NCBI RefSeq assembly: GCF_027744825.2
Contig: NW_026527057.1
Span: forward strand, 248,001 to 312,000
Length of the DNA: 64,000 bases
Reading direction: 5' to 3'
Origin: Synchiropus splendidus
Taxonomy: Eukaryota; Chordata; Actinopteri; Syngnathiformes; Callionymidae
Shown here in pieces: positions 1-11,286 of the stretch. Both the position numbers and the translations under genes were made by a program. Every line of letters begins with the position of its first letter. Position 1 is the stretch's first letter. The notes below the pieces were generated by a model. The model was given only the letters and a program-made list of their open reading frames with translations, was not told the origin of the DNA and did not search any database.

Positions 1-189
1 CGTCTGCCCCGTTTTTTTGTTTTTTTTTTGTCGACAAAAAGGAATGGCTTGACTTAAGGAAAACTCAAAAAGGAGGCTTTACTGGGCTGCAATGGACTGA
101 TGTCGTTTCGAAAGGAATTATAACAGTCCATCCACACTGCAGCTTTACATTTAAACAGCACTCATCGAAAACATTACATTCCCCTAAAA

Positions 190-502
190 CCAGTTCACTT
201 TTTAAATGCTCTGGTTATTGCCGATTTGAGGATTTCCGAGGATTGCCCTGTCACCTTCACCATCGACATAAATGATGAGCACACCCTGAAAGCTGATGTG
301 GTGAGGTGTGCCATATTTCCTGCAGGCATTCCAAACAGTTTTCCTAAGGCTGTATGTAACTCAAGCAGTGAGGAGGCCTGTCATGTTCATTTGTGATGGC
401 TCTCTTGTTTCACTGTATTCCATCTCATTCATCTCCTGTGGGATGGCATTACAAGAACTTTTACAAAAGTACTATGAAGTGGACGCTGGCCAATTCCAAT
501 AA
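190..502 (+). pseudogene. Degraded transposase-like coding patches
   Basis: Two stretches read like protein in different frames. Positions about 200-320 give a run beginning ALVIADLRISEDCPVTFTID after an upstream piece with a CSGYC motif in another frame. Positions 308-502 give a run with RPVMFICDGSLVSLYSISF. The style (paired cysteines, then an ICDGS stretch) recalls poorly characterised fish transposase-like proteins, but I cannot name the family. The frame changes between patches, so this is a broken copy if it is coding at all. Confidence 0.25.
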
Positions 503-599
503 TAACAAAGCACAATAATCAAGAGCATCCTTTCACTAACCCCTTGTGGTATTTTTAATACATATATATATATATATATAATCATTTCCAAGCCTTGTC

Positions 600-860
600 T
601 CCTTCCATTCTAATTCAAATGAATTTCAAGGTATAATTGTATAATTTAATTGAGAAAATTTAAAAACATTGGAAAAATGATGTCATTGTATACAGTAGTT
701 CACCAAATCAGTGTCAATTCAGTCTGTCAGGTAGGTGGCTGCAGGGATTTTTTTTATGTCCAGCAGGTGTTGGCATTCAGTGACAGTATCAACACAGTGT
801 GTCATTGTGTGGAAACGCTTGATGCGTTTCCACACAATGATCACTACACCTTGTGTGTTT
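600..860. repeat. Interspersed repeat, copy 1 (inverted relative to 22400-22690)
   Basis: This stretch matches the reverse complement of 22400-22690 over most of its length. Shared blocks include the TTCCATTCTAATTCAAATGA edge, CAAATCAGTGTAAAT-like sequence, GCAGGGATT and the AGTATCAACACAGT run. Both copies contain a TCCAGCAGRTGT-type block. The copy carries no convincing ORF. It is an old dispersed element, possibly a terminal part of a DNA transposon. Confidence 0.6.
803..839. repeat. Perfect 16-bp palindrome with 5-nt loop
   Basis: CATTGTGTGGAAACGC at 803-818 is followed by TTGAT and then the exact reverse complement GCGTTTCCACACAATG at 824-839. It lies at the edge of the repeat at 600-860. 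The second copy of that repeat (near 22420) carries only one arm, so the palindrome probably formed by an inverted join at this copy. Confidence 0.8.
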
Positions 861-1406
861 GTTCGCTGGTGAGTGTACCCAAAATTATGTGCTTAGAGTA
901 AAGTTACATATCGGTTATAGCTGTACAATTAGTCATTTGTGATTTACTAAACGTATTTAGAGTGAGCTAAAGTTAGCTGCCGCTAGCAGCACCTGCATCG
1001 CGTACCTCAGTTCCATGTGCGCCCACCCAATGTATTATCACATTCGCCCCACTTCTTTGAAAAAGGAAAAAAAAAAATCTGTGGTTTCCATCACAAAATG
1101 ACAAAAGACTTTGCGGGAGTGGTGAACTGCACTCAACCCAAGCTCAGGCATTTCAATGACTCATCACAAATTGTTGTTAGATCTGCCATTAATGACAAAC
1201 GTGTCCAATTTTTTTCAGCATGCATTTACCTTTCCGTTTTATTTGCCTGTTACATTTGATGGATTATTTATTTCAGGATCAGGATTTGCTATATTGCCAT
1301 TGTTGAGATCTCAGAGATAGTCAATCTATAAGCCCTACCCAACTTCAAGTTCAGTTCTATTACAAAGTCACCACTTAGTGACCTGAAGGTGCAATGGCAG
1401 TGCGAG

Positions 1407-1894
1407 TGTCACGGCTCAGACAATGTGGAGAAGCCAAGCGCAGGAAGTATAGAAAGGCTGATACCAATATGCCCACAAAGAGTCCAAGACAAGAGCCAAC
1501 ACAAATGGGGCCTGGCCCGAGTCCAAACAAATAACTAAGAGGAACTCCAACGGAGCAAGCTCAACCGAAATCCAGGGAGCATCAAAAGAGTCCAGAAACA
1601 CACTGACAACAGGTCGGGCACGAGTGACAAGGAACTAAGAAACAAGAAAACATCAAATAGAATAAACTTACAAAAATTCTCAGGCACAAAGGCAAAAAAA
1701 AAGTCAATCCAGGAAGAAAAAAAATATGTGGAAGTAAAAGGCCAAAATGTTCAGAACAGGAGTCCAAAAGCAAACCACCGTGTAGAAACATTCACGATAT
1801 ATTCACGCCCGACACTGTCAAGAGAGTTAAAGACACACACACAGGAGCAGGAAGTAGCTGACAAAATAAAAGCATGGTGTGAGGGGCCATGACA
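1407..1894. mobile_element. Solo LTR
   Basis: The segment starts TGTCACGG and ends CCATGACA, the TG...CA ends of an LTR with the TGTCA/TGACA form common in fish Gypsy elements. The five bases before it (GCGAG) and after it (GTGAG) match at four of five positions, consistent with a decayed 5-bp target duplication. No internal domain is attached and no ORF is convincing, so a solo LTR left by recombination is the simplest reading. The orientation is not certain. Confidence 0.5.
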
Positions 1895-2269
1895 GTGAGA
1901 GCAGCTGAATGAATGACAATATTGAAACTTTTGATAGTCATATTTATTGTAATTATTTGGAGTATAACCTATACTTTTAGCAGTGAAAACAAAAATCAAG
2001 TCTTTTACAGAACAAACAGCAGCAAGAACAAACAATAGTGCAAATAGTGCAATGCTGAGAATCATAAAACAGAAACACAACTATACCAAACTGGGAAATT
2101 AACTGCAGTGACAATGGCTTGGTAACACAAATATTTTCAGCCACACAAACAAAATAAATTATTTTCGTAACTCTAGATATTATGATAAATAAAATAACAA
2201 ATTAAATAAAAAATGCTGCATAAAGTGCTTCAGTAGTGGTAGTAAGACATTTAGGAATTTCACTCATCA

Positions 2270-2721
2270 ACATTGCTATCCCACAAACCAATGACTGTAC
2301 CTCATGTGGAGAAGCTTCTCAAACTTGAGCTCTGACAGCGTGTTTCTCTTTGGAGGGAGAATCAGTTCTCCCAAGGCTAAATAGACCTTATACTGGGGCA
2401 ACGGAGGGAGTGGCTGCATTAAGTTTGAGAGACATTTTTTTATCAATGGAAATTGATTCAGAATGCCTCAACCTGTTTCTTCTTTGATTTGAGGTATGAA
2501 GCTTCTTTGTTCTCTGCAAAGCCAAAGAACTCCTCCTCTCTGCTGGTAGACAGTTGCTGCGTGGTGGTGGTGGTGGTAGCAGACTTGCCTTCACCAGATC
2601 CCTCCGCTTCGGACCATGCAGCCAACGAAGCTTGAATTTTGGTAGCGTCACAGCACCAGGACAGAATCCTCACTTCCGAGGACACGTGCAAACCTTGTTT
2701 TGATGGCCTGCAATGACACAT
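2270..2721 (-). pseudogene. hAT transposase C-terminal fragment (ZBED-like)
   Basis: On the minus strand, a stretch ending STSREEEFFGFAENKEASY is followed by a run typical of the hAT dimerisation domain: LNAATPSVAPV, then a stop, then LFSLGR or ILPPKRNTLSELKFEKLL in shifting frames. In the family this is the SSAPVERLFSLGG...PKRxxLSxxxFExLLxLR region that ends hAT transposases. At least one stop and one frameshift interrupt it, and the N-terminal catalytic part is not visible upstream. It is a remnant, distinct from the hAT copy at 3763-6010. Confidence 0.6.
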
Positions 2722-2825
2722 GACAAGAAAAAGTAACTATTCAATATTCCATGAGACAGTAGGCATTGTTTAAAAATGCACTAAACATCAGCAGCATGCC
2801 ATAATTTTATACAGAATCTATTTTA

Positions 2826-3310
2826 ATTAGGCGTGGGACTTTAACGAGTTAATTACAATTAATTAATTACAACTTATTATTATGATTAACTAATTACAAC
2901 AAAAACATAATTAAATTCAATTGAATTATTATAATTAATTAATTATTATTATTAATTAATTTTTCTCTAACAATGGCCAGGGTTTCCACTACTCTGGATG
3001 TACTTGAAATTCTTATAAAATTGAAATTTTTATACAAATATTTTCATGACATTAAAAGAGCTTTAGTTTAAATAAGGTGGTATAAAAACTTGAATATCGC
3101 CACCATCGTGATTTATTGTGCTATTGTCAAACTGATGTAAAATAAACAATATTTTGTTGTTTAAATGTATGTATCGGTCCATATGGGTCCAATTGAAGGA
3201 TGTGGCTTCTTGTGGCAAATATTCTTGTATGATTAAACTGCGATTAATTGGGACTAATTAATCATAAATTATCCAAATAATAAGATTCTTTTTTAAATCG
3301 AATCCCACCC
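2826..3310. repeat. AT-rich segment, possible MITE
   Basis: The segment is dominated by TTAATTA-type sequence. It begins GGCGTGGGACTTTAACGAGT and ends AAATCGAATCCCACCC, an imperfect inverted pair around GTGGGA/TCCCAC. There is no ORF. A short non-autonomous DNA transposon is possible. I see no clear target duplication. Confidence 0.3.
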
Positions 3311-3762
3311 AAAATTATTTTATAATATCCACATCACAGACACTGGCATCTGTGATACAGTATTTTCCCATTTTCACTTCTTCCATTTGTTTCAGTTTGC
3401 CAAACACCAACCTCCCTCTACCTTTAACCAGGACACTGTTCCTGAACTCCTGCTTCTGCTATCAACTTTGGAACACAGACCTGACTTTACTTGAGCTTTT
3501 TGTCATGTCCATGTTCAGCACTTTTATTTTGTTGTTCCCCAGTTGTGTGTTTTTCTGTTTCCTCTCCTGCTTTCCTGCAGCTTCACAGCTACACAGCTGG
3601 GACCAATTTTGCAATCAAACCTCGCTGATTTCAACACCTTGGCTCCAGACTGGTTTGGCAGAAGGTCACTTCACATCTGATCTTCCTCTTGTGCCATTGC
3701 TTTCCTATGTGATTGATAGATTTGGCTTGTGCGTGCGTGTTTATTGTCTGGTCCCTTCTTAG
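3311..3762. other. Gap with no recognised gene
   Basis: A plus-strand open frame covers most of this stretch. Its product is rich in Phe, Leu, Cys and Ser with no motif, and the DNA is pyrimidine-rich on this strand, so I do not call it a gene. It may be a remnant of an LTR or of a 3' UTR. Confidence 0.4.
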
Positions 3763-6010
3763 TAGTGATGGCGGGATGAAGCCCCGTGAATGTATCGAGT
3801 CTTTTGGGCCAATTGCTTAATCAAAAGGCTGATCAGTCGAGGCCTCATTTAATAGCTCATTGCTGACATCTGCTGGTCATTGGATGTAACCCAGATGTTA
3901 TGTGGTTAACTGTCCGTTGATTTGTCAGTTGTATGTTCAGTTACTTGATGTGCTTGTGTAACTTGGACATATTCAATCATTTTCACTGTGTTGGGGCTCA
4001 GTCGATTCCTTTTTTTGGATATGATTTCCCATGCCTTTGAGAAAATCTTCTCGCAGGGAGAGAAGCAGGCGTGCAAAGGAACCAAATTGCCAACTGGTAA
4101 AGGTGTGGATATGTGGTTTTGTGGTCCTTCCAAAACAACAGTGGGTCCTCATTTCTTGAAATGTATTTTTGGATGAGGTACCGTTGCACTTCCACAATAG
4201 CCTCAGCTTCAGCATTGGACACGCCCCGACTCTCATTTACCGACGTGTCAAATAGACTCCACAGGTTCCCACCACCTAAAAAAAAAGACAGCACTTCATC
4301 ATAGTATTATAGTAAACATGAAAACAGATATAAAATGTTGATTGTGCTGCCGCATTTTCATCCTTCACTTGAGGCCTTTGTGGAGGAATTGATGGCAGAG
4401 AGATTATGTTGGCGCACTCCGTTTTCAGTCTTTCTACGGCCTCATTTGCTCTCAACTCACTGTGGAATCCCAGTACTTTCAAGCGTGGATCCAGCAGTGT
4501 TGCCAGTGTCATTACACTGGCAGTCTCTAGTTTGGCCAGATGATCCCTCAGCCTTACTTTTAAAATGTCTGTCAACATTTTTGGTGTTTCTGTGGTCACA
4601 TTAGAAGCTTCGCAGTTCACTGCATGCAGAAGCATTTTCATCAGTGGTATCACTTTAGACCCAGACATCCGTTTCTCCTCTGACAGCTTAACAGTGGCCT
4701 GGTGGAATGGGCCAAGCACTTTAATGATTTCTTCAATTGTTTTGAAGTCACTGGATGTGAGTTGTGACAGTAAAGCAAGGGCAGCCCCCATGGCTTCCCG
4801 CTGCTCAAAGACACGCTGGAGCATAAGCAGTGTGCTGTTCCAGCGTGTTTCTACCTCCATTAGCAACTTATGTTTTGTTCTTCCCATGGACTCTTGCATG
4901 TGGCCAAGGCGTTCTTTAGCAGTTGTGGAGGTCCGGAAGTAGGCCACAATTTTTCTGGTTTTTGCTCTTATTTCAGACAATATGGGGACCTGGTCAAATG
5001 ACTTTCGCACAATCAAATTAAGGGAATGTGCAACACATATGCTTTGCCTTACACCAAGAGTGTGTGCACAGGCTATCATATTGGATGCCGCATCTGTGAC
5101 CAGGCATTTGACCTAATCTTTTATTCCCCATTCTGCCATAATTTTTGTCTTTGCGTGGGCTAAGTTCTCTGCTGTGTGGCTCTGTGGAAAGTGTTCCACT
5201 CCCAGCAGGATGGTGTTCAGAGTGTCCTCCTCAGTAATAAAGTGACACGTCACACCAAGATAGGCCTCCATGTTCATAGAGGTCCACATGTCTGCAGTCA
5301 GACTGCAAGCTTTAGCTTTCTGGACCTCTTCTTTTGCCTTCTGCATTTCGGCATGGAATCTCTCCTCGACCATTGCCTTTAGAGCCTGGAAAATAAAATA
5401 AACAATAATGCCTCAGATTTATATAGCGCTTTTCATGACACTCAAAGCACCTCAGAGTTCATTCACACGAGGCGAGGGAGATTAGGTCTAACCCAATGAC
5501 ACTATGAAAGCAACTTGGTGGGAGCGGGATTTGAACCGCCAACCCTGCAGTCATTGGACAACCTGCTCAACCACCTGATCTACTGCTGCCCACTGCTATG
5601 GCACCTGTCATTTACCATACAACAAACAGCATACATTATGGATATACAATACTCACCTGTCTAGTTGGAATAATATAGGTAGGCTCGAGGAGATCCAGGA
5701 GGCTCCTAAATCCCTGATCTTCCACCAGTGTGAAAGGCTGGGAATCCTTCACAACCATGGCAACCGAAGCCTGATCCACAGCATGTTTCCTGGTACCTAC
5801 ACAGACACATTACATTCGATCATGTTGTTATGTTTCGGCCACAGTGAGGGACATGGCATTTTAAATGATTGTGGGTTGTTACTTGGCGCGGGTTGTGCAC
5901 GTTCATTTTCATTCAAGGCTCGGTAGTGCCTCAACATGCATGTGGTGTTGTTTGTGTAACTCAGCTCCTTCAAGAACAGCAAGCACTTCACCTGAAACCA
6001 AAAGATTGTT
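3763..6010 (-). pseudogene. hAT transposon with BED finger (ZBED-like), exons recognisable
   Basis: Minus-strand exons read in order. A BED-finger exon (about 6000-5860) has the ELSYTNNTTCMLRHYRAL signature, but its second Cys and last His appear replaced. The next exon (about 5795-5660) has the VEDQGFRSLLDLLEPTYIIP signature and ends in a GTGAGT donor. The catalytic exon (5390-4276) has LTADMWTSMNMEAYLGVT, then VRQSICVAHSLNLIVRKS and WNSTLLMLQR. The C-terminal dimerisation part (4290-3906) has CEKIFSKAWEIISKKRNRL. Stops at about 5114 and 4276 and a frame change near 4050 break it. The 3' end near 3763 has a GATGAAGCC-type hAT terminus. The 5' end is lost at the BEL insertion at 6088. Confidence 0.75.
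5405..5612 (-). repeat. tRNA-derived SINE
   Basis: On the minus strand the head reads like a tRNA: TGGTTGAGCAGG fits an A box and GGTTCAAATCC fits a B box, about 40 bases apart. The tail contains the widespread fish motif TTTATATAGCGCTTTTCATG on the opposite strand. It sits in an intron of the hAT element between two transposase exons. Transcription by RNA polymerase III from the internal boxes is expected for the class. Confidence 0.65.
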
Positions 6011-6087
6011 TGAAGAATGAGTGTTGGGGTGTGGGGGTTAAAATTTCTATCTACATATATGTTATAATGTATTATTATTATATCATA

Positions 6088-6576
6088 TGTCACAAACATA
6101 GTGTACAGAAGGCTCCCTTTAAGATGACGTCACACGTTGCGTGGCAGTTTTGACATGCGCAGTAGTGGTTGAAGTTCGCTCTGAGAGTAGTTGGCTGCGG
6201 CTCGTCCTCCTGGGTTTTTTGTCTTAAGTTCCAAGTACATGACCAAAGTCAGTGTTTGTTTTCACCATAGTTGCCTTTCAGTGTTTGGTTAGTCCGTAGT
6301 TGTGAGCGTTGCCTTGTGTGCATTTGATATAGTAGTAGTAGTCCGTCGTCGCCGAAGGATGCTCCAGCAATTAGCCACCGCCCTTTGCGGCGTGTTAAGT
6401 GGTCACGTGATCCATTGGACCGTGTGCGGGTAGTGGCGTTTGTCCACCACACGATGGTGCCCGTTCCCACGGAATGAGAATCGGTTTCTTTGACATGTTT
6501 TGTCCATTAAGGTGTGACCATTGTATTGTAATTTGTATAATTTTGTATAATTGTCTTCTGTGTGTTATTTCACAGA

Positions 6577-6614
<38 letters not shown>

Positions 6615-6742
6615 AGAACTTGGACAAATAAACCACACAGTTTACACATCTCTTGAACTCCTGTGGTCTGACCGGCCAACCATCGTGGATTCTTTATCAG
6701 TTATCCGAACCAGCATCATCATCGTCCTTCCTCCTCAACATT
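6088..6742 (+). repeat. BEL 5' LTR
   Basis: It starts TGTCACAAAC and runs to just before the primer site. An AATAAA lies at about 6626 and an (AT)n run at about 6580-6612. The right edge is set by the primer site at 6746 and may be a few bases off. There is no second copy in the window to define the ends by comparison. Confidence 0.6.
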
Positions 6743-6745
6743 AAG

Positions 6746-6763
6746 TGGTCCTTCGAGCCGGAT
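6746..6763 (+). promoter_or_regulatory. Primer-binding site, tRNA-Tyr type
   Basis: TGGTCCTTCGAGCCGGAT begins with TGG and, as I recall the sequence of eukaryotic tRNA-Tyr, its first 17 bases are the complement of that 3' end including CCA. It lies a few bases after the LTR and 13 bases before the gag ATG, as expected for minus-strand DNA priming. Confidence 0.7.
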
Positions 6764-6775
6764 AAAGAATCTACG

Positions 6776-9232
6776 ATGGACCCTAGAGAGATGTACCCGG
6801 ACGTGCGGCCAAAGCGAAGACCACAACGTCCAGCGAGATTCCAGGACTTCCAAGTGGACTACATTGGCAGTCGGCAAGAAGACCGTCCTCCACCAGGCAA
6901 GCCTACACCTCAATCATGGGAGACCCCAACCCAGAGGAGACAAGTATCACCGCCTTACTACGGACGCTACCATGAGGATGCGGCTCATTATGAGATGCCT
7001 CCGCTTGCTTCAGTTCGCTTCCAGGACAGTGAGCTTTACAGCGATTTGTCAGCTTCTCCAGGACCTCCAGACTGGGACCCACATTACGAAGGAAGAAGTA
7101 GCTATGACGAGAGCTCCCGACTATATCATACCCAAAGAGCCTTCGAATCAGGTCTGAAGGAGCTACATGAGACACAAAAGGAGATGAAAGAACTACTGGA
7201 TGTAACCCGTTCCTTGCATGCCGTTATGGGTCAACCTGGAAAGCATGCAGGGAAGAGTAACAGCTTTGAACTATCAGTAGAGGAGGATGAAGGAGACTGG
7301 CCTGATCCTCCACCCTGGCCTGAACCAACTGTAGACCTTCGTCATAGCATGCAAAACCTGAATATTGATGCACATCAGGTTCGGCCCCTCCCAGCTCCAC
7401 CCGCAAATGACTGTGCATCCAGCACCTATGTTCAACACCAGTCTCAGCAGCCCGTCCACAGTTCTGCCCCTCCTCCTCCAGTAGATCAAGTCTACAGAGG
7501 ACCCCCCCCAACAATTCCAAAATTCATCCAACCAGACCCCAGTGAGTTCTCTCGACTACACATTGCTCTGGAGAACCTACTTCCTCCAACAGCCTCTTAG
7601 CTCTTCAAATATCAAGTTCTGCTCGACCATCTGAAGCTGGAAGAAGCCAAGCTGATTGCGGACGCCTACTTGAATTCCCCAAACCCCTACACTGAGATCA
7701 TGGCAGCTCTCCATGACAAGTTTGGACAACCTCACCAGCTGGCACTTCGGACGATAGCCACAGTTCTTGAAGCTCCAGAAGTCAGGCGTGGAGATAGCAC
7801 AGCCTTTCAGAAGTTTTCCCTCCAGATTCAGTCCTTGGTGGGTCTTCTACAGACACTAGGTTCAGAAGGAGAAGTTGAACTCAAGTGTGGTTCTCACGTT
7901 GCTAGGCTGTTGAGTAAGCTTCCCCCAGAACTGCGGGCAGACTTTCGCCGCCACCATTACAATTCCAGAACTAGTCACACCTTGACTGACTTAGCTGAGT
8001 GGCTTCGGTATGAATCCTGGTGTCAGGGATATGATAGTCATGTCGCTGTGCGTAGTGGTAAGGAGAGGTTCACCACCAAAGGGGAGGGTCGTGCAGGAAG
8101 GCAGACAGTAACTGTTTTACACGAAAAGGACAATGAAAGGACAATGCTGCTCGCAGAAGCAGCAAAATGTCTGAACATGAACGGCAGTCCAGAAAACCTC
8201 CCTCTCCGAACAGTTCGCCACGATGTCCAGGTATTGCATGGACAAACTGTGTCATTCCAAGTTTCCTCAGTGGATCGTCCAAATAACTTGCATAAAATCA
8301 CAAACGCCTTTACAGCTAACAACCTCAGCCTTGCCCCATACACCTATCCAATGGAACGTCTCCAACGGAAGTTTAAGCACATGCATGGTCTTCCGATCCC
8401 GGCCTTTAAGAATGCTACCCCCTTCCTGCTGATTGGTTCTGATCAACCTCACCTTATAACACCGGTTGAGCCAGTCAGGCTGGGCCCCCCCGGGGGGCCA
8501 GCTGCCGTACATACAAGGCTGGGCTGGACTCTTCAAGGTCCCGTTCGAGATACGGGGCGGCTATCTCACAGTACGCAGTGCCTCTTGACCACCTCCCCAC
8601 CACACCTGGATGAGATTTTCCAGCATGTTGAGAGACTCTGGAAACTGGATGTCGTACCCCAACACCCTGAGAGAGAAGTGACTCGCTCCAAGCTTGATAA
8701 TCATACTGTTGCACTGCTTAAGTCCAGAACTGCCAGGGTAGAGGTGGATGGTATTTTCAGATATGCAACTCCATTACTGCGTCATGAGAAAATGCCACTG
8801 CTACATGCCCCAAAGGAGTCCGTCATGCCATTGTTGCGCAGTACGGAATGTCGGCTCCTCAGAGAACCTCAGAAAGCCAAAGATTACTGTGCAGAAATGC
8901 AGAAGCTCATCACGTCTGGCGCCGTGCAAGAAGTGAAAGAAGCGAAACCGCCAGAGGAGTGCTGGTACATTCCCCACCACCTTGTGCACCATAATGGGAA
9001 CAATCGTTTGGTCTTCAACTGCTCCCATTCCTACCTCGGACAGACGCTGAACCAACATCTGCTGTCTGGTCCAACCCTTGGTGCTTCGCTCCTTGGAGTT
9101 TTACTGAGGTTCCGAGAGCACCCTGTGGCCATCAGCGGGGACATCAAAGGGATGTTCCACCAAGTGCGCTTGCTCAACAACAGACAACAGAGTGAACTCC
9201 TTTCTTCTGGGGGCTTTGAACTCCTCCTTTGA
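6776..9232 (+). pseudogene. BEL/Pao gag-pol, one in-frame stop, RT truncated
   Basis: One frame runs from the ATG at 6776 (the first after the primer site) to 9232, interrupted only by TAG at 7598-7600. The first 274 codons are a proline-rich Gag N-terminus. After the stop comes a Gag block (LPPELRADFRRHHYNSRT, then LAEWLRYES). A short protease remnant runs straight into the Pao RT: TRLGWTLQGPVRD, then WYIPHHLVHH and NRLVFNCSHSYLGQTLNQHL. It stops at ISGDIKGMFHQVRLL, which holds the first catalytic Asp. The YxDD region is absent, so there is no working polymerase. The zinc knuckle and most of the protease are also missing. Confidence 0.8.
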
Positions 9233-9626
9233 ACTTCCTGCAGAACTCCTACAAGAGTGGTGTAGCTGGGAAGCGGAACTGGACCTACTGTGCCACATCA
9301 CCTTTCCTAGGCCATACCTTCCGAAGGATGTCAGTCACAAGGGCGTGACATATGAAGTCCATATATTCGCTGACGCTTCTGATCGAGCCTATGGCGCTGT
9401 GGCGTATTTGAGAACTGAGGATAGCCAAGGCCAACTGCACCTGTCCTTCATCCTAGCCTGCTCACGCGCGGCCCCAAAGCGCCTTCAGTCCATCCCGCGC
9501 TTGGAGCTTTGTGCAGCACTTGTAGCGGCTCAACTAGCCAGTGTCCTGAAGAATGAGCTATCTCTGTCAGTCGAAGTAGCACAGCAACGATCAAAGACTC
9601 TTCCTGGTTTTTCTGTGCCTATTTAA
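9192..9626 (+). pseudogene. BEL/Pao peptidase/RNase H fragment
   Basis: This frame overlaps the end of the RT fragment and resumes the pol polyprotein downstream of a deletion: PRPYLPKDVSHKGVTYEVHI, then FADASDRAYGAVAYLRTE and RLELCAALVAAQLA, the signature of Pao-type RNase H. It ends abruptly at 9626 without the integrase. The join removes the RT palm and thumb. Confidence 0.75.
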
Positions 9627-10115
9627 GGAGCGCGAATCACGACGCGAGCCAGTCACGTGATCGCTGAAAATGGGGCCTCATTTGCCTTCGGTCTTGTGAT
9701 ATGAGGAAAAAACGAGACGGGCCTCGATACGGGCTCCATTTAACCACGGCCCCTTTGTGCGAGGCGTGACTCGCGACTCCAGTGCCATTTGTAACATCAA
9801 TAGTTTCCGCATGTTTCCTGGTTTCTTTTGGGATTATCTGTTCATTGTGCTTTCGTCTCTCCGTTTCCAGATTTAAGTTTGTTTGATTCTCCCGGTTCGG
9901 TGACGCATTCCGTTGGACTCTTACTCATGTCTATGGACTTCTGCTAGTTTGGTTACTCCGTTTGGACATTTAGACTTTGCTTTGTTTCTCCCGGTTCGGT
10001 GACGCTTTTTGTTGTGTTTTTGTTTGGTAATGATTAAAATTATTTTTGACTCGTGTCTGCCTCCTGTGACTTTCACCAATGTGCTTGGGTCCCACTCGAC
10101 GTCCTTGACCCTTGA
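9627..10115 (+). repeat. LTR-like fragment
   Basis: It begins in a promoter-like stretch (CCTATTTAAGGAGCGCGAAT) and ends CCTTGACCCTTGACA, the TGACA end common in fish Gypsy LTRs. A block containing TCTCCCGGTTCGGTGACGC occurs twice, near 9890 and 9985. A polyadenylation-like ATTAAA is near 10034. No internal domain is attached. Confidence 0.4.
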
Positions 10116-10117
10116 CA

Positions 10118-10670
10118 GTTGACTCTTTGAACCAGAGTTATTGGGGATGACACACTGTAATTCTGAACAACATTCAGGTTAAAGAGTCCACACATGAATC
10201 CACCATTCTGCTGCGGGACTTCGCACACAGTCTCCACCACAAAAACAAGGTGGCTTTCTATAATGAAATGGAAGATCTAACAACAGAAGGCTACACCATC
10301 AGAAATGAAAAAAAAAACAAAAAACAAAGGTGGGAAACCTGATAACCACACACAAATGGACAAAGGACAGGTCCAAACGAGACATGAAAGAGGAAATGAC
10401 AGGCACTAATAGTAATACAATAGTAATACAAAAAACTTTTTGTCACCAACCTCCACTTGTTCTCGTTAGTCTGAAATGGCTCATGAAGTTTGACGAAATA
10501 TATATATATATATATAGTGTTATCTATAGAATAAAGGAAATTAATGTGAAGAAATATATTCTTACTGTGTATTTTAAAATATTCGGGTAATTTGACTTGT
10601 TGCTGGCAGTTTCGGGTGCCTTAAATGTGCTTCTTGCCTTTTCTTGATTTGACAAAACGACTTACCTTCA
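10118..10670. repeat. Dispersed segment, copy 1 (paralogue at 21600-22180)
   Basis: It shares long blocks with 21600-22180: GGGGATGACACACTGTAATT, then CTGCTGCGGGACTTC, CAAAGGACAGGTC, CACCAACCTCCACTTGTTCT and TTCGGGTAATTTGACTTGTT. On plus, about 10155-10310 reads as an open stretch containing LLRDFAHSLHHKNKVAFYNE. Copy 2 has LLRDFTRSLL at the same place. The source element is not recognised. Confidence 0.6.
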
Positions 10671-11286
10671 CCATGTATTGCATTTATTGCTGAAATGTTC
10701 CGATGTCGAAGATTCTTAAGTTATTGATCAAACCAGGTCCAAGCATACCTCTCTTATGGAATGTTGCCATCTTGATGGATCTAAATAAACAAGTAGTTAA
10801 TGTAAAGCAGTTGTCTGCATAAGCAGTTGAGAATAGCAAAATAGCAACTCTGTTACTTTTCTCTGTCCTAGAAGGTAGTGGTAACTAATGACATCATCAC
10901 AGCATTAGGAAGCATACAGCTCTACACAATAGTGATACTTAGAGCCACCCCACTGTTTTTCACTGGGAAAAATATTTACATTTTATCTTACTTTCCCTGT
11001 AAGTTAGTTACTTTCATATGTCTTTTGACAACACAACACTGAAACCAAGTTCAGTCGGTAAATCAACTTCAGTCCTGAGGAAAGTATTTTCATGTTTAAA
11101 AAACACGTGTCAAAGAACGTAAGTAGTCTCATTAGCTCAACAAAAATCATATAAACATGAAAGTAACCTGTTCCCCTTAAAGTGTGTGAATATGTAACTA
11201 ATATTTATTTCCGTCTCATGTCATTCAAGAGAACAGTTATTTCTGCCATTTTTTCATGTTTCTTTTTTCACCAAGCATATGTTTTT
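10671..11286. other. Gap with no recognised feature
   Basis: AT-rich sequence without an ORF or a recognisable repeat edge. It ends in the T run used as target by the Gypsy element. Confidence 0.5.

Larger units (their letters stand above)
6088..9626 (+). mobile_element. BEL/Pao LTR retrotransposon, 3'-truncated
   Basis: The order is 5' LTR (about 6088-6742), primer-binding site, gag, a reduced protease/RT region, and a Pao-type peptidase/RNase H fragment. The integrase and the 3' LTR are missing. The element entered the hAT copy on its left. After 9626 the sequence changes to an unrelated LTR-like segment. Confidence 0.8.

Noticed and set aside
3352..3762. 136-codon plus-strand ORF
   Set aside because: Hydrophobic, low-complexity product from pyrimidine-rich DNA with no motif and no splice context.
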